Shown here piece after piece: positions 32,152-43,657 of a stretch of 64,000 nt of DNA; within the stretch, counting starts at the first letter, position 1, and the number at the start of each line of letters is the position of its first letter. The notes under the pieces are model-generated. The model was not told where the DNA came from, searched no databases, and was given only the letters and a program-made list of their open reading frames with translations. Position numbers and translations under genes: made by a program. Where the stretch lies: positions 410,660-474,659 of the forward strand of contig KV425563.1 in assembly GCA_001632425.1 (NCBI GenBank). Reading direction: 5' to 3'. This DNA is from Neolentinus lepideus HHB14362 ss-1 (Eukaryota > Basidiomycota > Agaricomycetes > Gloeophyllales > Gloeophyllaceae).

Positions 32152-34087
32152 ATGCATGTTCATTATATCTCGTTCTTGTCTGCCAGTGTCTTGCTATGCG
32201 CATCGATACCGTCGGCGGCGAGTCCCGACGCAGCGATCAATGTCATTTTCCCCTCAAGTCCTCCAGCGAGCTCTGCGGTCAATGTAGTATACGATAATTT
32301 CTTGGGCATCTCCTTCGAATTGAGCTCGTTCAATACTCTATGGGGCGAGAACACTAGCACCGTACCGCCGGCCATTCTGAACTACTTGCACAATATCCGT
32401 TCCAGGTTAGGAGACTCGTCGCCTCTCCGTATTCGCGTGGGCGGTAATTCGATGGACGAATCGGTGTACACGCCTAAGCAAACTCAAATGTTGACCTTTC
32501 CGGACCCAAACGCACCGTCAAATAATATTCCTACAAATTTTGGACCACTGCTGTGGGATGTTATGACTGCTGTCTCCACGATGGTCGGAGGGATCACCTA
32601 CCTGGTAGGACTCAGTATGAGGGAGGATATGGCGAGTTGGGGAGAAGGCAACGTTGTAGATACTGCAGTGGCTGCGAGAAAGGCACTGGGAACAGCACTA
32701 GATGGCTTCCTCCTTGGTAATGTAAATCCCTTGCATTCTTGCTATCTGTACGTGCGATCGATACTGAGACAGGAACCTGACTTCTACTCGGGTCACGGGA
32801 ATAATCCCGGATACAATATCTCGTTATATGTAAGAGACATATTACCTACTGGTGTCTAGGTGCTTATATGATGACTCAGATTAATGATGTCGGCACCATT
32901 CTCGATGGGCTCCGCAACTCGCCGTCTGGCAATCTCATCCAATCGCCTCTAATTGGAGGTCCTACAGTTTGTTGCGGGTGGGACCTCAAAAATGTCATCA
33001 CGTCCGGTCTTGATGGTTATAATTACAAATACTACTCGTGAGGTAATTTCGTAGCACTCAACTAATGGTGAACGTTGACGGTAGAACCTAGAATGCAACA
33101 CTATCCGACGCATATATGCGGCGGAGAAAATCCGACCAATACCAATATGTCCTACTTCTTATCTCACTCTAATCGTGAGCGCAGCGTATTCCTGCCCATA
33201 GCGCACGCCCTGTAACTGATCTTTTGCCAGTAGACGCATTTGTCAGCTGGAACCAAGAGGGTATCAAACTCGCAAAAGCCTCAGGCATACCAATGCTCCT
33301 AACCGAATACAACTCTGTCGCTTGTGGGGGCTCCAACATCTCCGACACCTTTGCGATAACACTCTGGGCCGTGGACGTCGCACTCAAACACGCCGCGTCC
33401 AACTTCTCCAGCGTCTATCTTCACACGCGCGAGTACGGCGTGCGCTACAATCTCTTCGACCCGCCCAGCGCTCCTCCGGACCCGTCGAACCTCAACGTCT
33501 CATCCACGCCCATCTCGCTCAAGCCAGGCTGGCGCACCGGCTCGCCGTACTACGCGGAACTGGTGCTCGCGGAGACGCTCAGTCGGTCGGGGAGCGTCGT
33601 CGTCGATCTGAACCTGAACAACTCTGAAACGAACCCCGCCGCGAGCGTTGCCGCGTACGGCATTTATGACAGCGGTGGGTCGACGCGGGGCAAGCTCGTT
33701 CTGTTCAATTTCGCCGACACAGACAGCAAGCTCAACCAGACATTCCGCGTCCCCGGCGGGCTGAAGTCTATTGTGGAGACACGTCTGCTCCTCGCATCGG
33801 CAGTGGACGCTCGGACAGGGATCACCTGGGCGGGGCAGACGGTCGGGGAAGTTGGCGACTTGCAGGGAGATCAGGTGACTGTCAACACGGATTGCTGGAA
33901 CGGGTGCGCGATACAGATCCCGGGCCCAGGGCTCGCTGTCGTGTGGGTAGGAGATGATACCATGTGGACAGGAAACTCTACACTGCCCGATTTTGCGGTG
34001 AATGGCGATTGCAGAGCAGGAGATGCTCACTATGCTCCCGTTGTTCTCGCTGTCGTTATTGCCGGTTTGTTGGCTATTCTCTGTTAA
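32152..34087 (+). CDS. Secreted glycoside hydrolase family 79 enzyme
   Basis: Probable extracellular beta-glucuronidase-type enzyme acting on glucuronate-bearing polysaccharide or proteoglycan side chains. Exons 32152-32721, 32773-32829, 32880-33037, 33092-33174 and 33231-34087 give 1725 nt (574 residues) in frame. Residues 1-24 look like a signal peptide (FLSASVLLCASIPSAAS). IRVGGNSMDESVY is the barrel strand motif. GNEPDFY, created exactly at the first splice junction, holds the acid/base Glu, and LLTEYNSVACGGSN holds the nucleophile Glu. The last third is the beta-sandwich found in GH79. The C-terminus ends hydrophobic (VVLAVVIAGLLAILC), suggesting a GPI anchor or membrane tether. The first intron is a multiple of three and stop-free, so retention would insert 17 residues inside GNEPD and destroy the site. 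Confidence 0.9.
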
Positions 34088-34424
34088 TCGGCCGTACTGT
34101 ATCAGAATATCATCTCAATGGGTCCCACGGAGATCGAATATGCATATATGAACTACCTGTGGCTTCTCGAGGCGATTCTCCATTGCGAACACGGAGCTCT
34201 AGAAGTACATCTTTACTATCGCACTAGCCAAAGGTTGGGGCGTAACGTGTAACAAAATGCCTCTGACCAACGCCCGACATGGGAGACAATGACATCCATT
34301 GACGTGTGTATGTACAAGGAATATCACTATAGCCGAACCGAACTCATAGTAAACATACAACAGACCTATTGTCCATCGAACAACACACCAACCGAAATAC
34401 AGCCATTCGCAACATTAAAAACCC
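34088..34424. other. Convergent 3' interval between GH79 and SLM1
   Basis: 337 bp between the two stop codons. No gene or recognisable terminator motif beyond AT-rich 3' UTR-like sequence. Confidence 0.4.
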
Positions 34425-36337
34425 CTACAGGTGCTCCGCGAAACGACTGTTCTCAACTGGGGCAGGACCAGGCTCCGCGGGCCCAGCGCCCTCGTCATCA
34501 GCCGGGACGATGGAGGGTAAATCGTTGGGGCTCCGCCCAGCCGGCGCCTTCTCCTGCTGCCTCTTGCTCGGCTTACGACCTAGCCCGCCACTAGAGCTCT
34601 GCGGCATGGGTTTCTTCTCATCCTATGACTCGTTAGCGGGGCTCTGTGTCGATTATCTCAAGGACTAACCAGGTAACCGTGCTCCCCGGCCTTCCCTTCA
34701 TGAGAATAGCCAGGAAGCTCGTCACTTCTTGCATCGGCGAAGTCTCCATCCTCCTCTCTCTCAGCCTCAGCCTCCTCCTCGACGCTGCTCCCCTCGTCTT
34801 CATCCTCGGATCCTTCTGGCTCGCTGACATAGCCAGCCGCCCTGACGGCGGCGGCAACAGGGCCGCTCCTCTCCATCTGCTCACTCGCTACAAGGTACCT
34901 TGCGCACAACATACGGATGTCGTTCCACCACTCCATCATCTCCTCATGGCTTCTAGCGCGGAACGACCACGCATGGTCTCTGCGCATGCTGAGCTTCAAC
35001 GACCCGGTCTTGGTCGTTCCGGTACCGTCCTTCCGACCCTCGATGTGGAACTTGTGTGACTTGCCCGAGGTCGACGAGGGCGGTCCGAGCGTACACATCG
35101 GCAGGAATAGCGAGAACACAGGGCTTGGCGACGAAACCGGGTCGGAGTTCGCATACTCGTGCAAAAAACCAGCAGGCGTTAAGACGTAATAGCTCTCCTT
35201 GTAACTCCTCGTGTAGCGCTTCTTGCGCTCTAGATAGCCACTGTGCACGGGTACGACGCACGGATCCTCCTTGCTCGGGTACGAAATCGTCTCGGGGTTG
35301 CGCAGCGGCGTCTCGGGGTCAAGCAAATGGTCCGAGCGCGCACTGAACGTGATCCACTCGCGATCCGGCGGGAGTGACGCGAACTGCACAGACAGCGAGC
35401 GCCACGACTCCTGCACCGATGCAGACATACGGTTCTGCCACTCGTCGAATGTCTGCCACGCGGACTGCAGCGCGCGCACAATGCCCTCCTCAAAGTGCGC
35501 CGAGTTCTGCTGCATGATGATGATCGACTTTTGCAACGAGTTCTCTTCGTGTACTTGCTTCTGCAGCTGGCGGGCGACGGCGGTGTTGGCAACGAATCTG
35601 CAGACAGTCAAGATGTGTATGAAGAGAAGGTAGGTAGCCTTACGGATCGGTCTTGTTCGTGACGTTCATAGGCGTGTTCTTGAAGACGGAGATGTTTGTG
35701 GCTAGCTCTCCAATATACCGCGCCGACAGCTCTCGCTCCTTGGCAACGCTGGTCGCAAGCTTTCCAGTGTCGTTTTGGACATTCTACGAACACATAAGTT
35801 GCGCAACGTCAGGTAACTACGTGAAAGCCAACCTTGATATGCGCTTTGATTTCCGTCCTCAACTTTTGAAGATGCTGAACGATTGAGCTGTCGATTGTCC
35901 GACCCAGGTTGGCGTGCTGGTCGGCAATGATTCGGGTCTTGTCTCGGACGCCATAGTAGATGTCCTGCAGTCCTCCTTCACCCAGGAATTGATTTCCCGC
36001 TCGGAAAGGGACTTGAATTACAGCTCCGAGCTTCGTGAGCTCTCTGGCCGTATTGTTCTCAATGTCGGCAATGCCCTGAGTGACGATAGCATTTAGTTTG
36101 GCACCCTGAACGTAGCGTTTCGCCCCCTACCTCGAAGTACGCAATCAGCTGCTTAACGATGACTTTCCACGCAGTAAACCTCTCGATTAATATATCCGAT
36201 GGTCGCAGATCCTGAGGGGCCACGTTCTTCTTGATGAGAGACTGTGCTCTGGAAACAGTTGAGCCCGCTGCGGTGTGCCTGGAAGCACGGGATGGGGCGC
36301 GAGAGATGGAAACACCGTCGCGATCGCCGTTCAACAT
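34425..36337 (-). CDS. SLM1: Slm1-like PH domain protein (TORC2/eisosome effector)
   Basis: Membrane-associated PI(4,5)P2-binding protein that in yeast links TORC2 to actin and sphingolipid control. Exons (minus) 36337-36131, 36075-35833, 35783-35644, 35597-34670 and 34622-34425 total 1716 nt (571 residues). Order: short Ser/Arg-rich start; F-BAR-like helical region (YFEGIADIENNTAREL, then QFLGEGGLQDIYYGVRDKTR, then HLQKLRTEIKAHIK); coiled coil (RQLQKQVHEENSLQKSIII); PH domain from about VHSGYLERKKRYTRSYKESY to the terminal Trp helix (EEMMEWWNDIRML); then an acidic low-complexity tail and a Lys/Pro-rich end. A closer AG (25-nt intron) also exists after exon 1, but the 55-nt intron restores the family sequence exactly. 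It is divergent to PHO88, ATGs 295 bp apart. Confidence 0.9.
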
Positions 36338-36632
36338 AATTTCAGAGAGTTGATTGCAGTCGGGGACAAGGTGGTGGTGGTAGTGGTTGTCGTTGTTGAA
36401 GACGAGGAGGCCTGATCCGCCCTTTAATATTCGAACTTGACGGCGCGTGCATGGGGCGCGGTAAGTGACGTCAACGGGAGGCTTACCATATATGGATAGA
36501 ACGGAAACAAGTACAAATATTGTAGGGTCACGTGGCAGCGCAGCGGCATTTGGAAGGCTTCGTCACTGTCTGCAGCAGCGTCGACGACCACCATACTCGG
36601 ATTTCTTGCGGCCTCGGCTTATTACCATCAGA
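36338..36632. promoter_or_regulatory. Shared divergent promoter SLM1 / PHO88
   Basis: 295 bp between opposite ATGs. It holds a GGTGGTGGTGGTAGTGG run near 36370 and a CATGGGGCG segment. There is no obvious TATA box on either side, in keeping with constitutive genes. Confidence 0.5.
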
Positions 36633-37537
36633 ATGTCGAACCCGGCTATTCAGAATCTCGTTGTTTCTCTCGTGGTCATGCAATGTCAGTCTGGAGGCCA
36701 CGTCTGCGTGGATGTATAGGCTAATTGCTTCTTGTGGTCGTTTACAGTGGCACGAAAAGTGCCTTTCGACGACCCCGAGACACTCACATATGTTCGGATT
36801 GGGTATATTGTCAGTCAGGCGATAATTATTGGGACCTACTATTATACGTCAATGAGGGTGAGTTGTATTTCATACGGCTCAGGGGGAATCTCGAGTGATT
36901 GTCCGGGCTTGCATAGATCAAGTCCAAAAATGACCAGACGGTCTTGAAGTATGGTGAGTGTGCATATCGTGTTGTTGGAACACCCTCACTGATACACACT
37001 CCCCAGTTGAGGCGGCGAATCCAATGGTGAGCTTGCGACGACCTTGCTGTCAGACGGTTATCTTACAACGGAGGACATAGTCGAAGGATTCCGGAGCGCT
37101 GATCACCACTACAGTGAGAGATTATGACTTGGGGCAAACTAGCCAGGCAGTAAGTGCACTGCTACTCGCCTTCGCACTGAGCGCTTGCTTATAGTGTGAT
37201 GATGGTAGCTCCGTGGTGCTCTCTTCTCTGTCGCCATGATGTGCTTCCTGCACCTGTATCTCAAATACACTCAACCACTTTTCATGCAAGCCGTCATGGG
37301 CGTGAAGAACTTGTACGATGCGAAGGTTGTGCAGATTCATGTTTTCGGCAAGAAGCCCGAGGGAGACTTGAAGCGGCCCTTTAAGGCTGCCGGTGGTTTC
37401 TTCGGAGGTAGGCCATCTGTATTGTGATTTGTCTAGATGCAGCTATCTGACGCTGAATTGCAGCTGGCGAACCAGCCACCGACAACGCATCTATTACGGA
37501 GGCTGAGAAGAGGGTCAATACGAAGAAGGATGAATAA
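36633..37537 (+). CDS. PHO88: PHO88 / SND3, ER-targeting membrane protein
   Basis: ER membrane protein first linked to phosphate uptake and later shown in yeast to act as Snd3 in SRP-independent targeting. Seven exons, 36633-36684, 36748-36857, 36917-36953, 37007-37026, 37081-37149, 37209-37407 and 37464-37537, sum to 561 nt (186 residues, close to yeast's 188). Sequence landmarks are NPAIQNLVVSLVVMQLARKV, YVRIGYIVSQAIIIGTYYY, KSKNDQTVLKYVEAANPM, LITTTVRDYDLGQTSQALRG, MCFLHLYLKYTQPLFMQAVM and GDLKRPFKAAGGFFG, all in family order. Two N-terminal hydrophobic helices and one central helix are visible. The acceptor of intron 5 is the second AG (GGTAG), because the first leaves stops. Confidence 0.93.
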
Positions 37538-38331
37538 GCGATCCTCTCGCTCTACCGGATTCGGATGTAGAGATATCGCTGTATGGGATCAAAATAACGA
37601 GGATTTGGCCTGCTTCATCTAGTGCCGGGCCTCAGTTTCGAGTATTGGACACGAGCCTCTCCTTATGCATTGAATACCTGAAGCTGAGTTATCTTACTGT
37701 TTTGTAGGAGTTTCCTCGGTGATTACTGCCATGAACAAGAGACTGACGGTCACGGAACTGTGCCAGTCAAAGGTCATGACTGCCTGAAGCCATGTTGTGC
37801 ATATTCAGATTTGTCATTCGATGGCCGCCGGATATCAATTTTGTGGCAATCGGTTTGCCGACTTGCGAGAATTTAGTTTCTTGAGGATGGTTAGCTTTTG
37901 TCGTTCATCAGGGATTCTAGTTGCAATGTGACGACGGAAGTTCAGCCTACTCTGGTCAATTTATGGCAAGCTGCGACCGAGCGGCGGCCTGTGCCTTTCA
38001 GTTATGCATCTCCTTCTTTAACGCATGGTTTCTCGGCTTCAATTGCCTGGAGGTCAACCGCGAAAAGTCCCACAAGCCCACAAGCACATTTATCTCCTTG
38101 AGTCCTTGTGCTCGATACGTTGCAACAGCCGTTCGGCCCGTGTAGGAGATCAGTTGTTCAAGTCTAGAGCGATGTGACGGACCATGTTCGCTGGAGAAGT
38201 GTTCGAGACATATGGACACGACTTCTTCAATGAACGCAGGACGGTGTATAAAAGTGAGCTGGTCATAGTGACGTTTTCTGTTGGCCCTATACTATAGCTT
38301 GCATATCGCAAATTACAGTTAGCGGATTGGT
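37538..38331. promoter_or_regulatory. Upstream region of the GH12 gene
   Basis: 794 bp without a gene I can support. TATAAAAG at 38247-38254 lies 78 bp before the GH12 ATG and is a good TATA box, as expected for a regulated secreted enzyme. The short frames here look like chance. Confidence 0.5.
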
Positions 38332-39320
38332 ATGAAGTTGACGTCAGTTATGTCTTTGCTCGCGGTTACACCGTTGGTGCTGGCGGCAACGCAGATGTGC
38401 GGTCAATGGTGAGCGAATTTATGGTCATTTCGATGTGACTGCCAACCCGCTACGTTTGGTGTACAGGGATTCCACTTCTAGTGGGCATTTCACTTTGTAC
38501 CAAGATTTGTGGGATAAGAGCGCTGCTACGTCCGGCTCGCAATGCAGCTGGGTCAATAGCACTTCTGGGAACTGCATCACTTGGGGCACGCATTGGTCTT
38601 GGCAGGGTGGTCCCGAGTATGACACGATGAATTCTATGCGAGATATGCAAACCTAACTATGCAATAGTAATGTCAAGAGTTTCGCCAATGCAGCTTTGAC
38701 CATGACTCCGATGCAACTGTCGAGCATCAGCACCATCCGCACTACCTGGGACTATACGTGAGTTTAGTCCTCTCTGTTTCTGAACGCATATACTCAAGCA
38801 TAAATCGAGGTACACCGGGACGTCTGGTGCAGTTGCGGATGTCGCTTATGACATGTTCCTGGCCACCACTTCCGGAGGAACCGCTGATTATGAAGTCATG
38901 GTCTGGTATGTAGAGTCGCTGGTCTTTTCAGGTGGCTGAAGCTGACCACGTGTATCAGGCTTGATGCGTTGGGAGGCGCAGGCCCCATCTCTTCCTCGGG
39001 TAGCCCCATTGCGTCGCCAACTATTGGCGGGTACAGCTGGCACCTGTACTCGGGACCGAACGGACAGATGACTGTTTACTCGTTCGTTGCGAGCAGGACC
39101 ATTACAGCATTCTCGGGCGATTTGATCCAATTCTTCCAATATCTTGAGTCCAACGAGGGTGTTTCCAGTAGCCGATACCTAAACTGTGAGTTCTTTCTTC
39201 GATATGATGTGAGCAACAATGACAATATTGTGGTTTGTAGCTATTCAAGCGGGAACTGAGCCGTTTGTCGGGACTAATGCGAACTTGCAAGTTTCGCAGT
39301 ACTGTGTTACTCTCAATTAG
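38332..39320 (+). CDS. Secreted GH12 endoglucanase / xyloglucanase
   Basis: Small beta-jelly-roll hydrolase cutting internal beta-1,4 bonds of amorphous cellulose or xyloglucan by a retaining mechanism. Exons 38332-38408, 38467-38616, 38668-38757, 38810-38905, 38959-39185 and 39241-39320 total 720 nt (239 residues). The signal peptide is [19 protein letters not shown]. The mature part starts near TQMCGQW, then [19 protein letters not shown] and the aromatic strand [20 protein letters not shown]. The nucleophile Glu sits in YEVMVWL and the acid/base Glu in AGTEPFVG near the C-terminus (family positions equivalent to Trichoderma Cel12A). It ends SQYCVTLN with the usual second Cys. Whether it prefers glucan or xyloglucan cannot be read here. 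Neighbouring GH79 suggests a small plant-wall enzyme group. Confidence 0.93.
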
Positions 39321-39688
39321 CGTGATCTAGGTGATGCGCTTCTCTGATGTGTTACAAATAATTTCTGTCGCTATGTCTAGGATGTTGCCTGTCCCACTCA
39401 TCGAATATCGTCGATCTAAGCGTTTCCATTGACCATTTGGCGTTCGAGAATGTATTTATACATACAGCTAAGATATACAGCGAATCCGGCAAGGTTACCG
39501 ACGATATTCGGCTTCGTATGATATTCGGCTTCATATTGGACCATCATCCACCATGGACGGGATGTAAAAGGTAAGCACGCCTCCCGCGTCCGGTCCTGTT
39601 GAGCCGATGTAGAAGTACAAAATGAGACAATGTCGATGGCATATTGCTGGGATTAGAACGTTGTCGATGTCTCGTTATCGCTTCTCAG
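39321..39688. other. Convergent 3' interval between GH12 and HUS1
   Basis: 368 bp between stops. It includes two tandem copies of an ATATTCGGCTTC word near 39507-39533. No gene is seen. Confidence 0.4.
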
Positions 39689-40793
39689 CTAGTTGGGAAG
39701 TGGCGTACCGGCAATCACTTGGCCATTCACTATGTGGCAGTTCAAGAACTTGACGAAACTTTTTGCTGAGATCGGAACGGTATAGAGTTTCTCTTTGTCC
39801 TTTTCTTCTGCTTCCTCATCTTCATCTTCATCGCCTTGACGATCTTGACAGAAAATAAACTTCCATCAGTGGGTCATCCTCCACACTAGCCAATGATTTA
39901 CTCGTCTGGACGAACTTCACGCCGAATTCGACTTTGACCCTAACTTCATTCTCATCCCCAGCTACTTCTAGAAGGAGCTTTGTGGGAGGACCAACGTTTG
40001 CACGCACTACGAGGGTTGATGAGAGAGCACGTAGCCGTTCGACTGGTGATCGGAGGGTGGGAAGCGAGGGCAAGAGGATGAGGGTCTGGTTGATGATTGA
40101 ATTGATAGCTGACAATATGACAATGAACGCTGTCGAGTACTTACATCTGGTTCAGGACACAATGGTTCATTTATTTTTGTAATATCCAGTGGTCGAAGGA
40201 CTTCTATCCGGACATCATAGGTTAATGACTGAGAACGACCCGTGCGGGTCGGCGTCGTTAGAGCAAAACTAAGAAGAGCCTAGGGCGTCAATCAGCCGTG
40301 AAAGTATCTCAAGAGAATGAGAAGTACCTGATCATTTTTCTTCGCAAGCTTCATGAGCACCTCTTCGCCTCCAAGACCTGATCCAGTCCCAGATGTTGCC
40401 AACGCATTCTGTATACCTTGTAGGGCATGTAGGAGTGAAGCTGAAGCGATGTTCATAGAGATAATATTATCGGCATTTGATTGAATACGATAGTCATTAA
40501 ATAGCGTGGAGACTTTAATCTCTCTGTGTAGCACCATGATATAAGGCTTGAGCTCCAGAATTCTGAAGATGGAAATACATACGACCAGACTTGGATGCCT
40601 GTTTCGTTCGCATCGCCAAGGCATATTATTCGGATTACCTCCGGCTTAAATTGAATGATACATTTCTTTTGTAGCCGGTCTATGACTTGCATTATCTCTG
40701 CGAGACCCGAGTCAGAGTATGAAGTAATTCAAACCTTATGCGGCGCTTACTACAAAACGTAGACACGTTCTCTACGCATGCTCTGAATCTCAT
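39689..40793 (-). CDS. HUS1: HUS1, 9-1-1 checkpoint clamp subunit
   Basis: Subunit of the Rad9-Rad1-Hus1 ring, loaded at damaged DNA to activate ATR-type signalling in the nucleus. Exons on the minus strand: ATG at 40791-40793 opening MRFRACVENVSTFC; then KIMQVIDRLQKKCIIQF to IICLGDANETGIQVWS; then EIKVSTLFNDYRIQS through ASLLHALQGIQNA; then ALLSFALTTPTRTGR and VRIEVLRPLDITKINEP; then INSIINQTLILLPSLPTLRS; and a last exon with an acidic run and SAKSFVKFLNCHIVNGQVIA, ending at TAG 39689-39691. The order and the closing SFVKFL block match HUS1's PCNA-like fold. An apparent frameshift near 39850 vanishes with a 52-nt intron starting GTGTGG after SLA. The donor used before INSII (GTACTC) is weak. 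Confidence 0.85.
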
Positions 40794-41031
40794 TTTCCGT
40801 TGATAACGAGAATAGGACAACTAAGCGTTCTCGTTGGCTCCTCTGCAAAGGGGAATCTAGCCTCGCGCGCGTCGCGGGAAACACGATATCCGAGTCGTCT
40901 AAGCAAAATGGAACGCGTGACGCAGATCATGTGATATCTGTTACGCTCCGATGCGAGCTTGATGGAATACTCTCACATGTCCACCATCTTCATCGAATAT
41001 TAAGAGAAACATCCTCGTCTTGGTTGTCACT
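40794..41031. promoter_or_regulatory. Shared divergent promoter HUS1 / Maf
   Basis: 238 bp between opposite ATGs. It contains GGAACGCGTGACGCAG (MluI-box ACGCGT near 40913), the core of MBF-type cell-cycle sites; this would suit a checkpoint gene, but one site is weak evidence. Confidence 0.4.
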
Positions 41032-42124
41032 ATGCCGCCGAAACGTAGCGCCATTCTTCCTCATGCCCTTAAGATTCCGGCCCTCGCGAAGCTTGCCGAC
41101 AAACGAGTCGTGCTGGCATCCAATAGTCCACGGAGGAAGGAGATTCTGCAGACCATCGTAAGTACGTGAACATCGAACAGAGATATAATATCAACTTTTA
41201 CATATCCACTTCTTAGGGTATTGCGCCCGAGATAGTACCATCAACATTTGCAGAGAACCTGCCCCAGAATTCATTCGAGGATGTCCACGAGTATCCTGTA
41301 GCTACGGCTACTCATAAGGCGGTGGAAGTATACGAGCGACTCGTAGTGAGTTTCTTAAAACTCCTTATGACCGCGTATTGTCAGCTTTACATGCTGGAAT
41401 GAAAGCAAGAGCGCCCGGACGATCCTCCAGACCTTGTCATCGGAGGTCTGTCTGTACCTTGTAATTGCGTCACATAACTAACCATCACAATTATCCTGAC
41501 TGATAGCCGATACGGTCGTGCTGTCGCATATTCCAGGCCCAACCTCAGACTTCACGTACGCCCAAGCAAGGCAGGACATATTGGAAAAGCCCGAATCAGA
41601 GGAAGATAACCTCAGAATGCTCCTGGACTTGAACGGAGGCATGTGCGAAGTTGTCACAGGCATCAGCCTAGGTGCGTTGGGATTTTTAGCCGTATCTTGC
41701 TTCAAATCGCTGACTAGGTTGATACGTCGATAAAGTATACCCAATTTTATCCGCCCCAGGCTACGAAATCAAGTGTGACACCTTACTTTCTATCCCATGG
41801 TATCCTAACAATGAATCTCCAGATCAATAGACGAGCGGACACTTGTTCACTTCGCAGACAACGACAAATCTTTCATCCAAGCATATGTTTCGAACGGTGA
41901 AGGGCGCGATCGTGCTGGCGGTTTTGCTATCCAGGTATTCAATAGCCTCCTGTCTCTTTGGTAACATACTGAACTTGATTCACCCGCTGTTTCAGGGACT
42001 CGGTTCAATGTTGATCAAGAAAATTGACGGTGATTACAATAACGTCGTCGGGTTTCCTTGTTCTTCGTTTGTCAAATTCCTACAGCTCCTCATTGATGAG
42101 GAACCGGATTTCTTGAGTATTTAA
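41032..42124 (+). CDS. Maf-family nucleotide pyrophosphatase
   Basis: House-cleaning enzyme that hydrolyses non-canonical or modified NTPs to monophosphates. Seven exons, 41032-41157, 41217-41345, 41406-41445, 41507-41671, 41736-41772, 41823-41934 and 41996-42124, total 738 nt (245 residues). Family motifs are KRVVLASNSPRRKEIL (the S-x-S-P-R-R substrate loop), IGADTVV with the catalytic Asp, a glycine-containing MCEVVTGISLVYPIL, DRAGGFAIQGLGSMLIKKI and GDYNNVVGFPCSSF. The E-R-T-LVHFAD segment is also conserved. The eukaryotic homologue is the N-terminal half of ASMTL; here there is no fused methyltransferase. All introns are GT-AG and 50-70 nt. Confidence 0.92.
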
Positions 42125-43657
42125 CAGTGAATGATGTGCGGACTGGTAGCAAAGCGATACGAGTGCTCTATCCTTTCTGACTGATGTTTATGTAAAAGTT
42201 CTGAAAGTTCTGTGGAAGTCAATATCGGCAAAGCGACGATTCGAGAGGAGCGTGTGTACCCTTCCTATCTTCGCTCATCTATGATCCCAGCCCGTCGAGC
42301 TTTATGCGCTCACTGGTGCTCTCCTTCCTGGCAATACGACTCTCCTCCAGTTGTGGCCTGCTAATCATGGTTTGTTCCTGTAGCCTTAGAGGCATTTGAC
42401 ACGGTGCGTTGCCTAGACTCTTTTTGTCTCTTCCTTGACAGATTTCGAAAAGTCAATGCTCCAATACCCGCCTTTCATCTCCTACGCACCCTCGATTGCG
42501 AGGCCACCACCATCAACAATTTCGCTGCAGGTAACCACTTGTTAGGTGGTCGATCTACGACTTCCTGAACATTCGACGCCTAATCGACGGCCTGGTCGTA
42601 TCATGCCCGCCTCGCGTCCCACCGCGCCTATCGGCATCTTCGATATACACGATATCTTCCCATCCACTGGCATCTTTCTCTCGATGCTGACGCTGTCGCG
42701 CAGTGCGGGATATTCACTGTTGATCGCTCTCGTCTCACCTTACCGCCTTGTGGGACATCCCTGACACTCTAGGTCGAAAGACTTCTCCATAGTGCCGCAT
42801 GTCTTCCTATGGATTCCATTCACTACAACCAAGATGTCTCCAGGACACTTCTTCCCTTCCATGGTCGGTCTCGCGACTCATTTGCGAAAATACAGAAAAT
42901 AATCTGACCGTCACAGAACAGGGACTAGAGTGGATATATGTTTGTTTGAGACAGGTGCCGCAAGAGGTCAAGTTACCTCGAGTACAGTGGCTGACAAAGA
43001 CGGCCGGCACCGACCACGCAGTGTGCCCGAGACTATATTCACAAAAGGTGCACCATTCGAGACTCGTGCGCTTGTTCATCTCCAATCTGTGTCGCGACTT
43101 TCAGAGTATATAATACAGACGTACTAAGGATAATCAATGCTATTGAAGACGAGCTGAAGAGTCGCAATAATGTCCGACCCTCAGAGACGTCATCCGGGGT
43201 AATAGGGCTGCATGTTATTGCAGTCCATTAGCGGTTTCCGTTTTGACATCAGTTCCTTGATTCTGCAGGACCTGCATCACACATGCCCGCAGTGTATGAC
43301 CCAGCGAGTTTTGAGGAGACGGTACCGGATACATCCAGGACTCGAGTGTGTCATTTACGCACAGTGATGTCCGGTAGTGCTAATTCCGAGGTGCGTCTAG
43401 TCAATCATAACAAGATTTCTTGCTGCATATCTTCACTGTCACGGCATACCACTTGAAGATGTCTACTCAGCCGGACAAGGGCAGCCAGTGTGTACTCCTC
43501 AAAGCCAGTGCCACAGTCTACTAGTCCCCGCCTATGCACACAACGTGTATCCAGACTGTGCCGGCCTGTAATGATAGATTGTCCCAAACTTGAAGGCGGT
43601 ATAGATAGTAACAAGATGGCATACGTACGCTGTTGTACGTGTGGCTACATTGTGTCC
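42125..43657. other. 1.5 kb with possible coding fragments, no gene resolved
   Basis: Around 42290-42530 plus-strand pieces (ELYALTGALLPGNTTLLQLW, then after a GTTTGT...GACAG intron-like stretch, DFEKSMLQYPPFISYAPS) look exon-like. I do not recognise the family, and the frame is lost by 42.8 kb. It could be a decayed gene or a diverged small gene. Confidence 0.3.

Noticed and set aside
36106..36130. A 25-nt micro-intron in SLM1
   Set aside because: A 55-nt intron from the same donor (36130 to 36076) gives the family sequence YFEGIADIENNT with no extra residues.
39840..39900. A frameshift in HUS1 near the acidic run
   Set aside because: A 52-nt intron starting GTGTGG after SLA and ending TCAAG removes the shift and restores the conserved ending.
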